Below, piece after piece: positions 8,218 through 17,407 of a stretch of 64,000 nt of DNA. Both the position numbers and the translations under genes were made by a program. The notes beneath the pieces were generated by a model. It searched no databases. It had not been told where the DNA came from and worked only from the letters and a program-made list of their open reading frames with translations. Position 1 is the first letter of the stretch. Each line of letters starts with the position of its first letter. The stretch is from Ilyomonas limi (lineage in GTDB: Bacteria > Bacteroidota > Bacteroidia > Chitinophagales > Chitinophagaceae): the NCBI RefSeq assembly GCF_005233845.1, contig NZ_SZQL01000016.1, positions 1 to 64,000 of the forward strand, in the 5' to 3' direction.

Positions 8218-9426
8218 ATGAGTAATTTATTATCGGAACAATTCATGTTTGCCACAGGTATCGAGAATAGTTACCCAACTATTTTATTACCCAACGGTAT
8301 GAAAAAAAGAGTGGATGAAATGGCTAAAACAGATCACTATACTCATTGGGAAAAGGACTTTGAATTGACTGCTTCGCTGGGCATCAGTTTTTTACGGTAT
8401 GGTCCGCCTTACTTTAGCACGCATGTAGGTCCCGGCAAGTACGATTGGGACTTTACCGATAAGACATTTGCCAGATTAAGAGAACTGAACATCTCGCCTA
8501 TTGTAGATCTGTGCCATTTTGGTGTACCCGACTGGATTGACAATTTTCAGAATCCGGATTTTCCCGCATTATTTGCTGAATATGCACAGGCATTTGCGGA
8601 GCGTTTTCCTTATCTGCAATATTATACGCCTGTGAATGAAATATTTATTGCAGCTACTTTTTCTGCCTTATATGGCTGGTGGAACGAACGGCTTACGAGC
8701 GAGCAGGGGTTTGTAACGGCACTGAAGCATTGCTGCAAAGCCAATGTTATGGCCATGCAGGCTATATTGAAAGTGCAGCCCAATGCTATCTTTATACAAA
8801 GTGAATCATCGGAATTTTTTCATACTTCCAAGCCCGAAGCCGTCAATATAGCCAACTTTTTGAATGAGAAACGGTTTCTCTCGCTTGATCTCATTTATGG
8901 TTATCCGCTTCCTTCAAGAATGTATGAGTTTTTGCTGGATAACGGCATGACGAGAGAAGAATACCATTGGTTTGAAAACAACCAGGTAAACGCCCGTTGT
9001 ATCATGGGCAATGACTATTACATCACCAATGAACATTTAGTACACTCCGATGGCAGAACAGAGCCTTCGGGAGAGATATTTGGCTATTATGTAATAACAC
9101 ACCAATACTACAGCCGCTACCGGCTACCGGTAATGCACACCGAAACCAACAGAGTAATGCCCGACTCGGTAAACTGGCTGTATAAAGAATGGGCAAACGT
9201 ACACCAGCTTAAACGTGATGGCGTGCCGGTGATAGGCTTTACCTGGTATAGCCTGCTGCACCAAGTGGACTGGGATACTGCCTTACGTGAGGATAACGGA
9301 TGTGTAAACGAATTAGGCTTATTTGACCTGCAGCGCAATATTATGCCCGTGGGCGAAGCGTATAAAAAACTGATCCGCCAATGGAAAGATGTACTGGCTG
9401 CAGAAAGCTATGGATTGAATTATTGA
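8218..9426 (+). CDS. GH1-like glycoside hydrolase
   Basis: A 402-residue cytosolic TIM-barrel protein related to family 1 glycosidases. YTPVNEIF places Glu141 where GH1 has its acid/base (TxNEP). MHTETNR places Glu309 near the expected nucleophile. The N-terminal segment LGISFLRYGPPYF and the C-terminal WYSLLHQVDWD also fit the fold. It is shorter than typical GH1 enzymes (about 450) and lacks the exact NEP and ENG signatures, so it is a divergent branch with unknown specificity. No signal peptide is present. It is translationally close to the preceding SDR gene (9-bp gap), so the two probably handle the same sugar or sugar derivative. Confidence 0.75.
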   Translation: MSNLLSEQFMFATGIENSYPTILLPNGMKKRVDEMAKTDHYTHWEKDFELTASLGISFLRYGPPYFSTHVGPGKYDWDFTDKTFARLRELNISPIVDLCHFGVPDWIDNFQNPDFPALFAEYAQAFAERFPYLQYYTPVNEIFIAATFSALYGWWNERLTSEQGFVTALKHCCKANVMAMQAILKVQPNAIFIQSESSEFFHTSKPEAVNIANFLNEKRFLSLDLIYGYPLPSRMYEFLLDNGMTREEYHWFENNQVNARCIMGNDYYITNEHLVHSDGRTEPSGEIFGYYVITHQYYSRYRLPVMHTETNRVMPDSVNWLYKEWANVHQLKRDGVPVIGFTWYSLLHQVDWDTALREDNGCVNELGLFDLQRNIMPVGEAYKKLIRQWKDVLAAESYGLNY

Positions 9427-9797
9427 GGGAAAAACTTCTTTGTTTTTATACTGATTTGCTGCGTGTCTTCGCCGGCAAGTATAAAAAAAGCAGGGGTACA
9501 TCAACATTTACACTACAAGATAAATAGTCCCACCAACCAACAAGCCATTGATGAAGGATCATAATACAAAACTTACTATTTTGCCCACTGCTGAAAAAAG
9601 TTATGTACAATTAATGAATAATGACTTAGGAGTGGGTATTTAATTTCTTTTGAAAAAAAATAAATTATTAGTTTTAAATATTCTATATGGCTGCTGTTTT
9701 AGAACCGTTTCCTGAAATACAAAGTCCACGATGCTTGCACAATGCAGCAATGTATATTCTCTTCTATCTTTTATGTTAAAAGGCAGTACCCCAACAA
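9427..9797. other. Convergent intergenic region
   Basis: A 371-bp gap between the GH1-like gene (plus) and the Gfo/Idh/MocA gene (minus). AT-rich with no convincing terminator hairpin, repeat or small ORF. Confidence 0.35.
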
Positions 9798-11285
9798 CTA
9801 TAGCGTCAATTCACCCCAGCCTTTACGGTACTTCCTTTTTACAAACTGGTTGGCAAGTTCAAAATTGGTGATGCGCATGTTTTCGCCATCCCATTTATAG
9901 GCAATATATCTTCCCGGCGTAGTGTTGTTATTGTCTTTCCCTTTTACCTGCAGGTTGAAGCTTCGCAACAGCAAATTGCCCATCAGCACTGTTTCGGTAA
10001 GCGGACCTGCATAACCAACAAAAGGCGAATCCACTTCGGCATTGCCATAACCTGCAATACAGGCATCTACCCATTGCCACCAATGTCCATCCATATCGCC
10101 TTCTACACGCGGGTATTTTTTGGGTACATTCACATCTTTATTCCGCGAAAGCGGTAATAATCTTGGATGAGTGCCACCCCAGCCGCAGGAGATTTTTCCT
10201 TTAGTTCCTATAAATAAAGTGCCGCCTTCATAGTCGTTTGCTTCGGGTGTATCGGCGAGTGCAGTATTCTCATTTACATCTGCATCCAATTCTTCCGGCC
10301 GGTCAGGTACAAGACCTCCATCCATCCAGTAGAGTTGTAGGTCACGCCCGTCTTTTAGTTTAAAAGTATAGCGCAGCTTACTTGCCGGCGGTATGCTTTC
10401 AGGGAAAAAAGCTTCTTCAAAAATGCCGGAGTATATCGTAACTGCACTGCAGGTTACTTGGGTAGGATAACCAAGATTAAACAACTTAAACGCAGGTCCA
10501 ATAATGTGACAACCCATATCGCCAAGCGCACCAGTGCCAAAGCGCCACCAGCCACGCCAATTGAAAGGCACCAGGTTGTCTATATAATCTATATATTCTG
10601 CCGTACCCAGCCATAAGTCCCAGTTCAATTCTTTTGGGACTGGCGGATGTTGGGTTGGCCAGGGAATGCCTTGCGGCCATACCGGGCGGTTTGTCCAGTT
10701 ATATACCTTTTCAATGTCGCCTATCAGCCCGGCATCAAACCATTCGCGTAAGGTGCGCATCCCATCGCACGAAGCACCCTGATCTCCCATTTGTGTAACT
10801 ACTTTATATTTATCGGCAGCCTGTGTTAATATGCGTGCTTCGTAAATATCGTGGGTTAACGGTTTTTGCAAATACACATGCTTACCCATCTTCATTGCAT
10901 GTAAAGCTACAATGGCATGATTATGATCGGGTATGGCAATAGAAACAGCATCGAAATTCTTTGCTTCTTTATCATACAGTTCGCGCCAGTCGTGGTAAAA
11001 TTTTGCCTGCGGAAATTCTTTTCTGCGCGGCGCGGCCATACGGTCGTCCACATCGCAAAGACAGGCAATCACTGCATTCTTTTTTGGAGCCGTAGCATAA
11101 TGATGAATATCGTTGGCACCCTCGCCACCACAGCCAACAGCAGCAATGTAAAGTTTATCGCTGGGTGCCGTGTAGCCTTTGCCACCCAACACATGGCGCG
11201 GAATAATGTAAAGACCGGCAGCAGTTACGGCTGTGTTTTTAATAAAATCTGCACGACTTAGTTTAGTGTTATTTGGTTGTTTCAT
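9798..11285 (-). CDS. Gfo/Idh/MocA family oxidoreductase, exported type
   Basis: The preferred start is the ATG at 11285 (495 residues), giving MKQPNNTKLSRADFIK; an in-frame ATG at 11303 adds six residues. The N-terminus resembles the Tat-type leaders of Bacteroidota Gfo/Idh/MocA proteins, but the twin arginine is reduced to SRADFIK, so export is uncertain. The Rossmann motif AVGCGGEGAND follows at about 50. The YLQKPLTHD motif replaces the EKP lysine motif in the usual way for this subgroup. Members are NAD(P)-dependent dehydrogenases or hydrolases acting on sugars; the substrate is unknown here. It faces the GH1-like gene convergently. Confidence 0.85.
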   Translation of the reverse strand: MKQPNNTKLSRADFIKNTAVTAAGLYIIPRHVLGGKGYTAPSDKLYIAAVGCGGEGANDIHHYATAPKKNAVIACLCDVDDRMAAPRRKEFPQAKFYHDWRELYDKEAKNFDAVSIAIPDHNHAIVALHAMKMGKHVYLQKPLTHDIYEARILTQAADKYKVVTQMGDQGASCDGMRTLREWFDAGLIGDIEKVYNWTNRPVWPQGIPWPTQHPPVPKELNWDLWLGTAEYIDYIDNLVPFNWRGWWRFGTGALGDMGCHIIGPAFKLFNLGYPTQVTCSAVTIYSGIFEEAFFPESIPPASKLRYTFKLKDGRDLQLYWMDGGLVPDRPEELDADVNENTALADTPEANDYEGGTLFIGTKGKISCGWGGTHPRLLPLSRNKDVNVPKKYPRVEGDMDGHWWQWVDACIAGYGNAEVDSPFVGYAGPLTETVLMGNLLLRSFNLQVKGKDNNNTTPGRYIAYKWDGENMRITNFELANQFVKRKYRKGWGELTL

Positions 11286-11700
11286 AGTGGCGGCATTTAG
11301 CAATATATTGATGGTGTTGCAGCGTTACATGCTTTATAACTTTATACGATTTACTATACATAATTAAGTACATTCAAATAATTAGTTTAAAGTAATGCAG
11401 AAGATGCAGGCAGCTCAGTCATTCCGGAATTGCGTCCGGTCACAACACCGTTATTTGCAATTAGAAGGGCGCTTTGCCCGGAATCTGTGGCAGCTTTGGT
11501 TAAAACTAATTTCCTTGATACATTTAATAAAGCTGCAATTACCCAATATTAAGTAATCGTTGAATAATAATAGAACTAAAGTAAAATGCAACTTACAGCA
11601 ACAATGCAACTTACTGAGATAAAATGATACAATACTTAAATAATCTGCAGACTTTGTTTGCGCAGCTCAAATAATATAATTGAAACAGCTATACGCTTGT
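11286..11700. other. Intergenic region upstream of the Gfo/Idh/MocA gene
   Basis: AT-rich sequence with no clear gene. It should carry the minus-strand promoter of the oxidoreductase near its left end. No hairpin or repeat stands out. Confidence 0.35.
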
Positions 11701-11826
11701 TTATCCATCACAGTAGTAATCGGTTATTTGTTGCGGTGTTAGTTGTTCATCAGGCATAAGCAAGCATTTTATGCAGCCGAATGTGAGTAACAGCAGTACA
11801 ATTATCCATTTTTCAAAAAAAGCAAT
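11701..11826 (-). other. Possible small lipoprotein lacking a standard start codon
   Basis: The minus strand reads KWIIVLLLLTFGCIKC followed by LMPDEQLTPQQITDYYCDG and TAA at 11701-11703. This is a classic hydrophobic leader with a lipobox cysteine (TFGC) and a short polar tail. No ATG, GTG or TTG precedes the leader in frame; only an ATT near 11826 is available before an upstream stop. It is either a small gene using a rare start or one that has lost its start codon. Confidence 0.3.
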
Positions 11827-11907
11827 ACAACAATTTTGCTTTTACCTTTACACCGTTTTCATGCTGCATTATACATAGCAGCATTTGTTTTTTATAAATA
11901 CACACCT

Positions 11908-12699
11908 ATGAAGTCTTTTTTTGCTTTTTTACTTCTTGCCACCTGCTTGTTTACGCCTCAGCGCTCGGCTGCATGGGGTATGTTAGGACATCGTATTACC
12001 GGGCAAATTGCAGAAAGTTATTTAACTCCAAAAGCTAAAAAAGCTATTCATGCCATACTTGGCGATTCCATGATTGCTATGTCGAGCAACTGGGCAGATT
12101 TTATTAAATCCGACAGTACCCTACGCTATTTAGATCGCTGGCATTATATTGATTTTGAAGATAACATCAGTTATGAGGCAATGCAGACTTATTTAAACAA
12201 AGACACTGTAACAGATGCTTACACACAGTTACAATTTCTTACAGCGCAGCTTAAGAATAAAAAATTACCATTAGATACACAGCGTTTTTACCTGCGTATG
12301 TTGATACATATTGTTGAAGACCTGCACCAGCCAATGCATGTAAGCCGCGAAGCAGATTTGGGTGGCAATAAAATAAAAGTGCTGTGGTTTGGCGAGCATA
12401 CCAACCTGCACAGCGTATGGGACGAAAAATTAATTGCATACCAACAGCTTGGTTATACCGAATATGCCAATGTTCTCAATCATACTACCAAACAACAGGT
12501 AAAGGATTGGCAGCAGCAACCTGTTAGCCAATGGTTGTTTGAGTCCTATACCATTGCACAACAATTATACAGCGAGATAATACAACCTGACCAAAAGCTG
12601 AGTTATCGTTACAATTTCGACCATGTTGCAACATTAAACCAACAGTTGTTGAAGGGTGGTGTGCAATTGGCAGGATTACTGAATAGTATTTTTGGATAA
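11908..12699 (+). CDS. S1/P1 nuclease family protein, secreted
   Basis: The start at ATG 11908 gives MKSFFAFLLLATC and a signal peptide cleaved before Trp23. An upstream in-frame ATG at 11836 would bury the signal and is rejected. Cleavage exposes WGMLGH, and the mature N-terminal Trp and His are two of the zinc ligands of the S1/P1 family. Further ligands are seen in SNWADFI, RWHYIDF, HIVEDLHQPMHVS and the NLHSVWDE block. The family uses three zinc ions to cut single-stranded nucleic acid and remove 3' phosphates. Length (263 residues) is normal. Likely role: periplasmic or extracellular nucleic-acid scavenging. Confidence 0.9.
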   Translation: MKSFFAFLLLATCLFTPQRSAAWGMLGHRITGQIAESYLTPKAKKAIHAILGDSMIAMSSNWADFIKSDSTLRYLDRWHYIDFEDNISYEAMQTYLNKDTVTDAYTQLQFLTAQLKNKKLPLDTQRFYLRMLIHIVEDLHQPMHVSREADLGGNKIKVLWFGEHTNLHSVWDEKLIAYQQLGYTEYANVLNHTTKQQVKDWQQQPVSQWLFESYTIAQQLYSEIIQPDQKLSYRYNFDHVATLNQQLLKGGVQLAGLLNSIFG

Positions 12700-12985
12700 A
12701 AAATTTGTTCACAGATAACACCGATGAACACTGATGAAATAAGGAGTTGAACTACGAAGACACAAGGGACACGAAGGATGTAATAAGAAATACTTCTTAT
12801 ATCGTACTTATTCTGAGCTTTTGTTATGTTATTCTCTTATAACCAATATCGAATAGTTCTAAATTAGCTGTACTCCCTGTGTCATCTGTTAGAAAATAAA
12901 AAAATCAAATTTTACATTTCCATAATTATACCGTCATATGCTGGCACAATAATTATAACCTTTGATATTAAAAACAGAACAACAC

Positions 12986-13444
12986 ATGAAACGTTTATTT
13001 TTTTTAGTAGCTTGTTGCGTAGCTTTAGTGGTAAGTGCCCATGCACAGTTAAGAAAAATTCCTGCCGAAGCAACAAACGCCTTAAAAGCTAAATTTCCAA
13101 ATGCACAAAAGGTAGAATGGAAAGACAAGCTTACTTATTTTGAAGCCAGTTTTGATAATAATGGAATAGCCACTACTGCCGATTTTTCCAACAAAGGCGA
13201 ATGGCAGCAAACCGAAACCGCTCTGACCTGGGAAGAAACACCGGCGGCCATAAAGGATGGCTTTAAAAAAAGCAAATATGCCGATGCGGATGATTGGAAA
13301 ATGGGTGATACTGTAACAAAAATTGTAAAAAGTGATAATAGCACGCATTATCGCATTTATGTAGATAAGGTGGATGGTATTCAAAAGAAGTATTTATACT
13401 TTAATACCAACGGACAGTTGGAGAAAGATGCCCTGACATTATAA
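12986..13444 (+). CDS. PepSY-like domain periplasmic protein (DUF2874 type)
   Basis: The ATG at 12986 starts MKRLFFLVACCVALVVSAHAQ, a clear signal peptide cleaved after AHA; the longer frame from 12962 is rejected for that reason. The mature protein of about 130 residues carries PepSY-like units: FPNAQKVEWKDKLTYFEASF followed by a strand-turn-strand and a second half with KIVKSDNSTHYRIYVDKVDG. PepSY-like proteins of Bacteroidota are small periplasmic proteins of unknown role, perhaps inhibitors or chaperones of exported proteases. It lies upstream of an M1 peptidase but with a terminator between them. Confidence 0.8.
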   Translation: MKRLFFLVACCVALVVSAHAQLRKIPAEATNALKAKFPNAQKVEWKDKLTYFEASFDNNGIATTADFSNKGEWQQTETALTWEETPAAIKDGFKKSKYADADDWKMGDTVTKIVKSDNSTHYRIYVDKVDGIQKKYLYFNTNGQLEKDALTL

Positions 13445-13463
13445 AAAAATGGAAATATTTCAT

Positions 13464-13494
13464 AAAGCCTGCTAATTGTAAGCAGGCTTTTTTA
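13464..13494 (+). terminator. Intrinsic terminator after the PepSY-like gene
   Basis: Perfect 10-bp stem aaagcctgct (13464-13473) and agcaggcttt (13481-13490) with a 7-nt loop, followed by tttta. It sits 20 bp after the PepSY-like stop codon and only 11 bp before the M1 peptidase start, so the peptidase either depends on read-through or starts from a promoter inside this segment. Confidence 0.85.
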
Positions 13495-13504
13495 GTTTGC
13501 GCCC

Positions 13505-15382
13505 ATGAATAGAATTTTTGTAACGCTTATTGTCCTTTTTCTTTTTATTTCATTGGCGCAGGCACAGCCCGATCGCTGGCAGCAGCGTGTTAAATACAAC
13601 ATCAATGTGCAGATGAATGTGGCAACCAACCAGTTTTCCGGAGTGGAAAAAATAAGCTATACCAACAACTCGCCCGATACGCTCAATCGCTTGTTTTTTC
13701 ATACCTACTGGAATGCTTTTCAGCCCAACAGCATGATGGATGTACGCAGCCGCGAACTGGGTAAAACCGTACTGGGTACAACTGCCAGCGGACAGGAAGT
13801 ACGCGATTGGGATTCGCGCGTTAAAGACCGCATCAGTAAGCTGCAACCAGATGAAATTGGGTATCAGCATGTAACCTCTATCCTCATTAACAATCAACCT
13901 CAGCAGTTGGTAGATCACGAAACAATATTGGAAGTAAAACTAAACAAACCCATTTTGCCACACACCACCACCAACATGACCGTTGCCTTTGAGGCACAGG
14001 TGCCTGTACAGATCCGTCGCAGTGGTCGGGATAATGCCGAGGGTATTCGGTATAGTATGAGCCAATGGTATCCAAAAATAGCAGAATATGACTATCAGGG
14101 CTGGAATGCAAATCCATATATTGCCCGCGAATTCTATGGCGTGTGGGGCGATTATGATGTAAACATTACAATAGATAAAAATTATTTGCTGGCTGCCACC
14201 GGCACGCTGCAAAACGCTAATGAAATTGGCTATGGTTACCAAAACGGTGCAGCGCCTGCCAAAATAGCTCCGGTGCAAACCACTGATCCTACCCTTACGT
14301 GGCGTTTTGTTGCGCAAAATGTACACGATTTTGTATGGGCAGCCGATACTGCTTTTACCATGATTAAAAAGCAAACAGCTAATGGTAATGGCCCGCTGTT
14401 GTATATCGTTTATAAAAAAGTAGATTCTTTGGAGAGCAAATGGCAGCAAATGGCAGACACCGTACAGCTGGTTTATCCATACATTGCTAAGACCTTTGGA
14501 CCGTATCCTTACAAAAACTATTCTTTTATACAAGGTGGCGATGGTGGTATGGAATACCCGATGGCTACTTTAATAAAAAGCCCCAGCATTGGTACCGCTT
14601 TGCACGAATGGATGCATAGCTGGTACCAGGGAATGATGGGAAGTAACGAAAGCCTCTATCCGTGGATGGATGAAGGCTTTGCTACGTATGCCGAACTTCG
14701 TATTAGCGGGAACATGCGCAATAGCCCGGATTTTTGGTTTGCTAATGCGTATAAAAGCTATTACCGCCTTGTACAAAGTGGCCGTGAAGAGCCAATGACT
14801 ACACATGCCGACTTTTACAATACTAATTATGCGTATGGACAGGCAGCTTACTCCAAAGGTTGCGTGTTTCTGGAGCAATTGGGGTATATTGTTGGTCAGC
14901 AGGCACTGGATAAACTTTTATTAGCCTATTACAATACCTGGCGTTTTAAACATCCCAATCCAAACGACTTTATTCGCATAGCAGAAAAAGAAAGTAACAT
15001 GGAATTGCAGTGGTATAAAGAGAATTGGGTATATACCACCAAAACAATTGACTATGCGTTGGGTAATGCCAATACAGATAGTAACGGCAATGCAGTGATT
15101 ACGTTGAAACGTATTGGTGAAATACCCATGCCGGTTGATGTGCTTATTACTTATCGCGATGGAAGTAGAGAGTTGCACTATGTGCCGCTGAGCCTGATGT
15201 ATGGTGCAAAAAAAGCAGAAGATTCTACCGCATTTGTTGTGCATCCCGAATGGAAATGGACACACCCGGAATATGCTTTACCTATTACGCACAAAGTACA
15301 GGATATTAAAGAAATTGAAATAGATCCCAGCCAACGTTTAGCAGATATAAACAGGGTGAATAATAAGATTGTGATTCCGTAG
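13505..15382 (+). CDS. M1 family metallopeptidase (gluzincin), exported
   Basis: A 625-residue protein with a signal peptide (MNRIFVTLIVLFLFISLAQA). The zinc site is HEWMH at 367-371 with the third ligand Glu390 in MDEGFATYAE, exactly the HExxH-18-E spacing of M1 enzymes. Upstream, GGMEYPMATLI takes the place of the GxMEN substrate-binding motif. The N-terminal beta-saddle domain is present, and the C-terminal helical domain is short, as in other Bacteroidota members of this length. It should act in the periplasm or at the outer membrane as an aminopeptidase on peptides. The ATG follows the terminator of the preceding gene by 11 bp. Confidence 0.9.
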   Translation: MNRIFVTLIVLFLFISLAQAQPDRWQQRVKYNINVQMNVATNQFSGVEKISYTNNSPDTLNRLFFHTYWNAFQPNSMMDVRSRELGKTVLGTTASGQEVRDWDSRVKDRISKLQPDEIGYQHVTSILINNQPQQLVDHETILEVKLNKPILPHTTTNMTVAFEAQVPVQIRRSGRDNAEGIRYSMSQWYPKIAEYDYQGWNANPYIAREFYGVWGDYDVNITIDKNYLLAATGTLQNANEIGYGYQNGAAPAKIAPVQTTDPTLTWRFVAQNVHDFVWAADTAFTMIKKQTANGNGPLLYIVYKKVDSLESKWQQMADTVQLVYPYIAKTFGPYPYKNYSFIQGGDGGMEYPMATLIKSPSIGTALHEWMHSWYQGMMGSNESLYPWMDEGFATYAELRISGNMRNSPDFWFANAYKSYYRLVQSGREEPMTTHADFYNTNYAYGQAAYSKGCVFLEQLGYIVGQQALDKLLLAYYNTWRFKHPNPNDFIRIAEKESNMELQWYKENWVYTTKTIDYALGNANTDSNGNAVITLKRIGEIPMPVDVLITYRDGSRELHYVPLSLMYGAKKAEDSTAFVVHPEWKWTHPEYALPITHKVQDIKEIEIDPSQRLADINRVNNKIVIP

Positions 15383-15444
15383 TACACACCGTTATTTACA
15401 TTACGTGAAGTTTTTGGCACGTGTTAGTGAAAGATGCCTGTACC

Positions 15445-15592
15445 CGTTATTGTGAGCACAGCGAAGCAATGTACTATTCCTTAAATTATTTTTGACGGTT
15501 TAGTTTGAACTTTATACTTGTTCTTTATCATCATGGATGCATATTTTGATTGTATTATTACCTACGGCTTGCTTCGCTATCGTTCGCAATGA
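15445..15592. repeat. Pair of REP-like repeats in inverted orientation
   Basis: The left copy, about 15445-15472, contains attgtgagcacagcgaagcaat. The right copy, about 15567-15592, is its near reverse complement, gcttcgctatcgttcgcaat. Both match the common bacterial dispersed repeat type cATTGCGAgc-AGCGAAGCAAt. Together they form a potential long stem around about 95 bp of AT-rich sequence. It lies in the gap between the M1 peptidase and chitinase genes. Confidence 0.5.
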
Positions 15593-15741
15593 AGCTCATT
15601 CACCTTTTAAATACATATAAGCATCTGAAATTTATTTTGCTTATACTAAACTCATGTATGCAACAGTGTACTGAGCAGTAAAACAGAACAGCAAAACCAC
15701 TAGTATTTACCATTATTTTGTTTCATACATACATTACGCAG

Positions 15742-15793
15742 CCGCCGGTACACCGCTCAAAATGATGCAGCGTACCGGCGGTCATCTTTTTAT
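15742..15793 (+). terminator. Hairpin upstream of the chitinase gene
   Basis: Perfect 10-bp GC-rich stem ccgccggtac (15742-15751) and gtaccggcgg (15772-15781), 20-nt loop, then tcatctttttat. It is 360 bp beyond the M1 gene and about 80 bp before the chitinase start, so it could be a late terminator of the upstream unit or a leader structure. Confidence 0.55.
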
Positions 15794-15871
15794 AAAAACA
15801 TTACACTATTCCGCTATTTTTGAGCAGGTACTTATTGCATCAATAATATTATCAATCATACAAATACATTT

Positions 15872-16975
15872 ATGAAAAAATTAAAAACTACTGTTTGTGT
15901 TATCTTACTTGCATTTGCAAGTTTTATGGCTGCTGCACAAAATACCGGCAATAAAAAATGCAATGTACTGGCTTATTATACCGGCGGTGCGGCTGAAATA
16001 GATAATTACAATATCTCCGGGCTTACGCATATTATCTTTAGCTTTACGCATTTGCAAGGCAATAAGCTGCATGTAGATAACGCAAAAGATACCATCACTA
16101 TCCGTAAACTGGTTTCGCTAAAAAAACAATATCCCGGACTTAAAATCATTTTTTCGATGGGTGGCTGGGGCGGTTGCAAAGAATGTTCTGCCGTGTTTAA
16201 TACTGATGCTGGCAGAAAAGAATTTGCGGCTTCATCCAAACAATTATTACAATATTTTGATGCAGATGGATTGGATTTGGATTGGGAATATCCCACCATT
16301 AGCGGCTTTCCTGGTCACCAGTTTTTGCCCGAAGACAAGCACAACTTTACTATGCTGCTCCAGGAGTTGCGAAAAGCATTTGTTAATAAATACGAATTAA
16401 GTTTTGCGGCCGGTGGTTTTACCGATTTTATATTACGCTCGGTAGAATGGGACCAGATTATGCCGCTGCTCGACCGTGTAAACCTGATGACTTACGATTT
16501 GGTGCATGGTTTTTCTACTACCAGCGGGCATAGTACGCCATTGTATTCAACACCATACCAACGTGAGAGCGGCGATAATGCCGTTCGCATGTTAGACTCG
16601 ATGCGTGTGCCGCTAAACAAACTGGTACTGGGCGCTGCTTTTTATGCCCGCATCTTTCAGGTACAGGATAGTTTGAATAACGGATTGTATCGCCCTTGCA
16701 AGTTTCTTCGCGGCGTGGATTATAAGAATATGGATACCCAGATTTTGAATGATACCAACTATCATTACTATTGGGATAGCATTGCTCATGCTCCTTACTT
16801 TTTTAACGACAAAGAAAACTTGCTGGTAACGTTGGATAACAAACAATCAGTTGCCGAAAAAACACAGTACGTGATTGATAAGGGTATGGATGGAATTATG
16901 TTTTGGGAGTTGACGGGTGATGTGCCACGCAACGGATTGTTGCAGGCAATTGATACAGTGGCAGAAAAAAAATGA
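15872..16975 (+). CDS. GH18 chitinase, secreted
   Basis: A 367-residue secreted family 18 glycoside hydrolase. A signal peptide (MKKLKTTVCVILLAFASFMAAAQ) is followed directly by the TIM barrel. The strand-3 motif is FSMGGWGG. The catalytic DxxDxDxE motif is DGLDLDWE with Asp132, Asp135, Asp137 and the acid/base Glu139. The strand-6 motif is NLMTYDL. The barrel closes with GIMFWELTGD. There is no chitin-binding module or T9SS tail, so it is probably periplasmic or released by another route. It cleaves chitin or related GlcNAc polymers by substrate-assisted retention. The S41, murQ and GlcNAc-kinase genes further right are not linked to it in an operon. Confidence 0.92.
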   Translation: MKKLKTTVCVILLAFASFMAAAQNTGNKKCNVLAYYTGGAAEIDNYNISGLTHIIFSFTHLQGNKLHVDNAKDTITIRKLVSLKKQYPGLKIIFSMGGWGGCKECSAVFNTDAGRKEFAASSKQLLQYFDADGLDLDWEYPTISGFPGHQFLPEDKHNFTMLLQELRKAFVNKYELSFAAGGFTDFILRSVEWDQIMPLLDRVNLMTYDLVHGFSTTSGHSTPLYSTPYQRESGDNAVRMLDSMRVPLNKLVLGAAFYARIFQVQDSLNNGLYRPCKFLRGVDYKNMDTQILNDTNYHYYWDSIAHAPYFFNDKENLLVTLDNKQSVAEKTQYVIDKGMDGIMFWELTGDVPRNGLLQAIDTVAEKK

Positions 16976-17407
16976 AGAAAGTTGTTTAGGGAAAGTATTC
17001 CGTCATTGCAAACAAAATGAAGGACGCTGTTGGTTAGTTTTATTTACATTTAAAAGGTCAAAATGCCTTTTACCATGGATGAATATTTTGGCCGATACAT
17101 CAAACGATATTACATATTTAGTGAGAAAAACAACTTTTGAAGAGAACGTTGTGTTAGATTATAAGAAAAGACAGCAGTTTTACTATCCAGACAAAGTAAG
17201 CCTGGACTCAACTAAAGTATGGTTTTATAAAAAACGAAAGAATAGCGGCACATAATATAAGTCTTGCTGTCATAGCGGCTAGAAGATTATGTGCAGAACA
17301 TAAGAAATTCTATTAAACTATATATCTTTATCCATACTGACGTGCAAGCATGCTGCTCCGGCAGCAAGGCGGCGGGCATTATCTGCCATTTTCAAAATTT
17401 CTTGCTT
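16976..17407. other. Gap after the chitinase with an unassigned reading frame
   Basis: A plus-strand frame stays open through 17255 and encodes a basic, tyrosine-rich tail (about 17085-17252, ending KKRKNSGT). It has no convincing start, because its only ATGs lie inside the chitinase gene. It may be the remnant of a gene fused or truncated here. Nothing else is recognisable before the membrane protein gene. Confidence 0.3.

Noticed and set aside
12700-12780. Repetitive-looking stretch rich in gaacac and cacgaag words after the S1/P1 gene
   Set aside because: No paired copies or symmetry within the window; resembles common low-complexity intergenic sequence.
13940-14533. 197-codon minus-strand ORF inside the M1 peptidase
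   Set aside because: Antisense to the conserved peptidase domain and without family features.
16917-17255. 112-codon ORF overlapping the chitinase end
   Set aside because: Its start lies inside the chitinase gene in another frame; only the tail beyond the gene could be coding, and no start exists for it.
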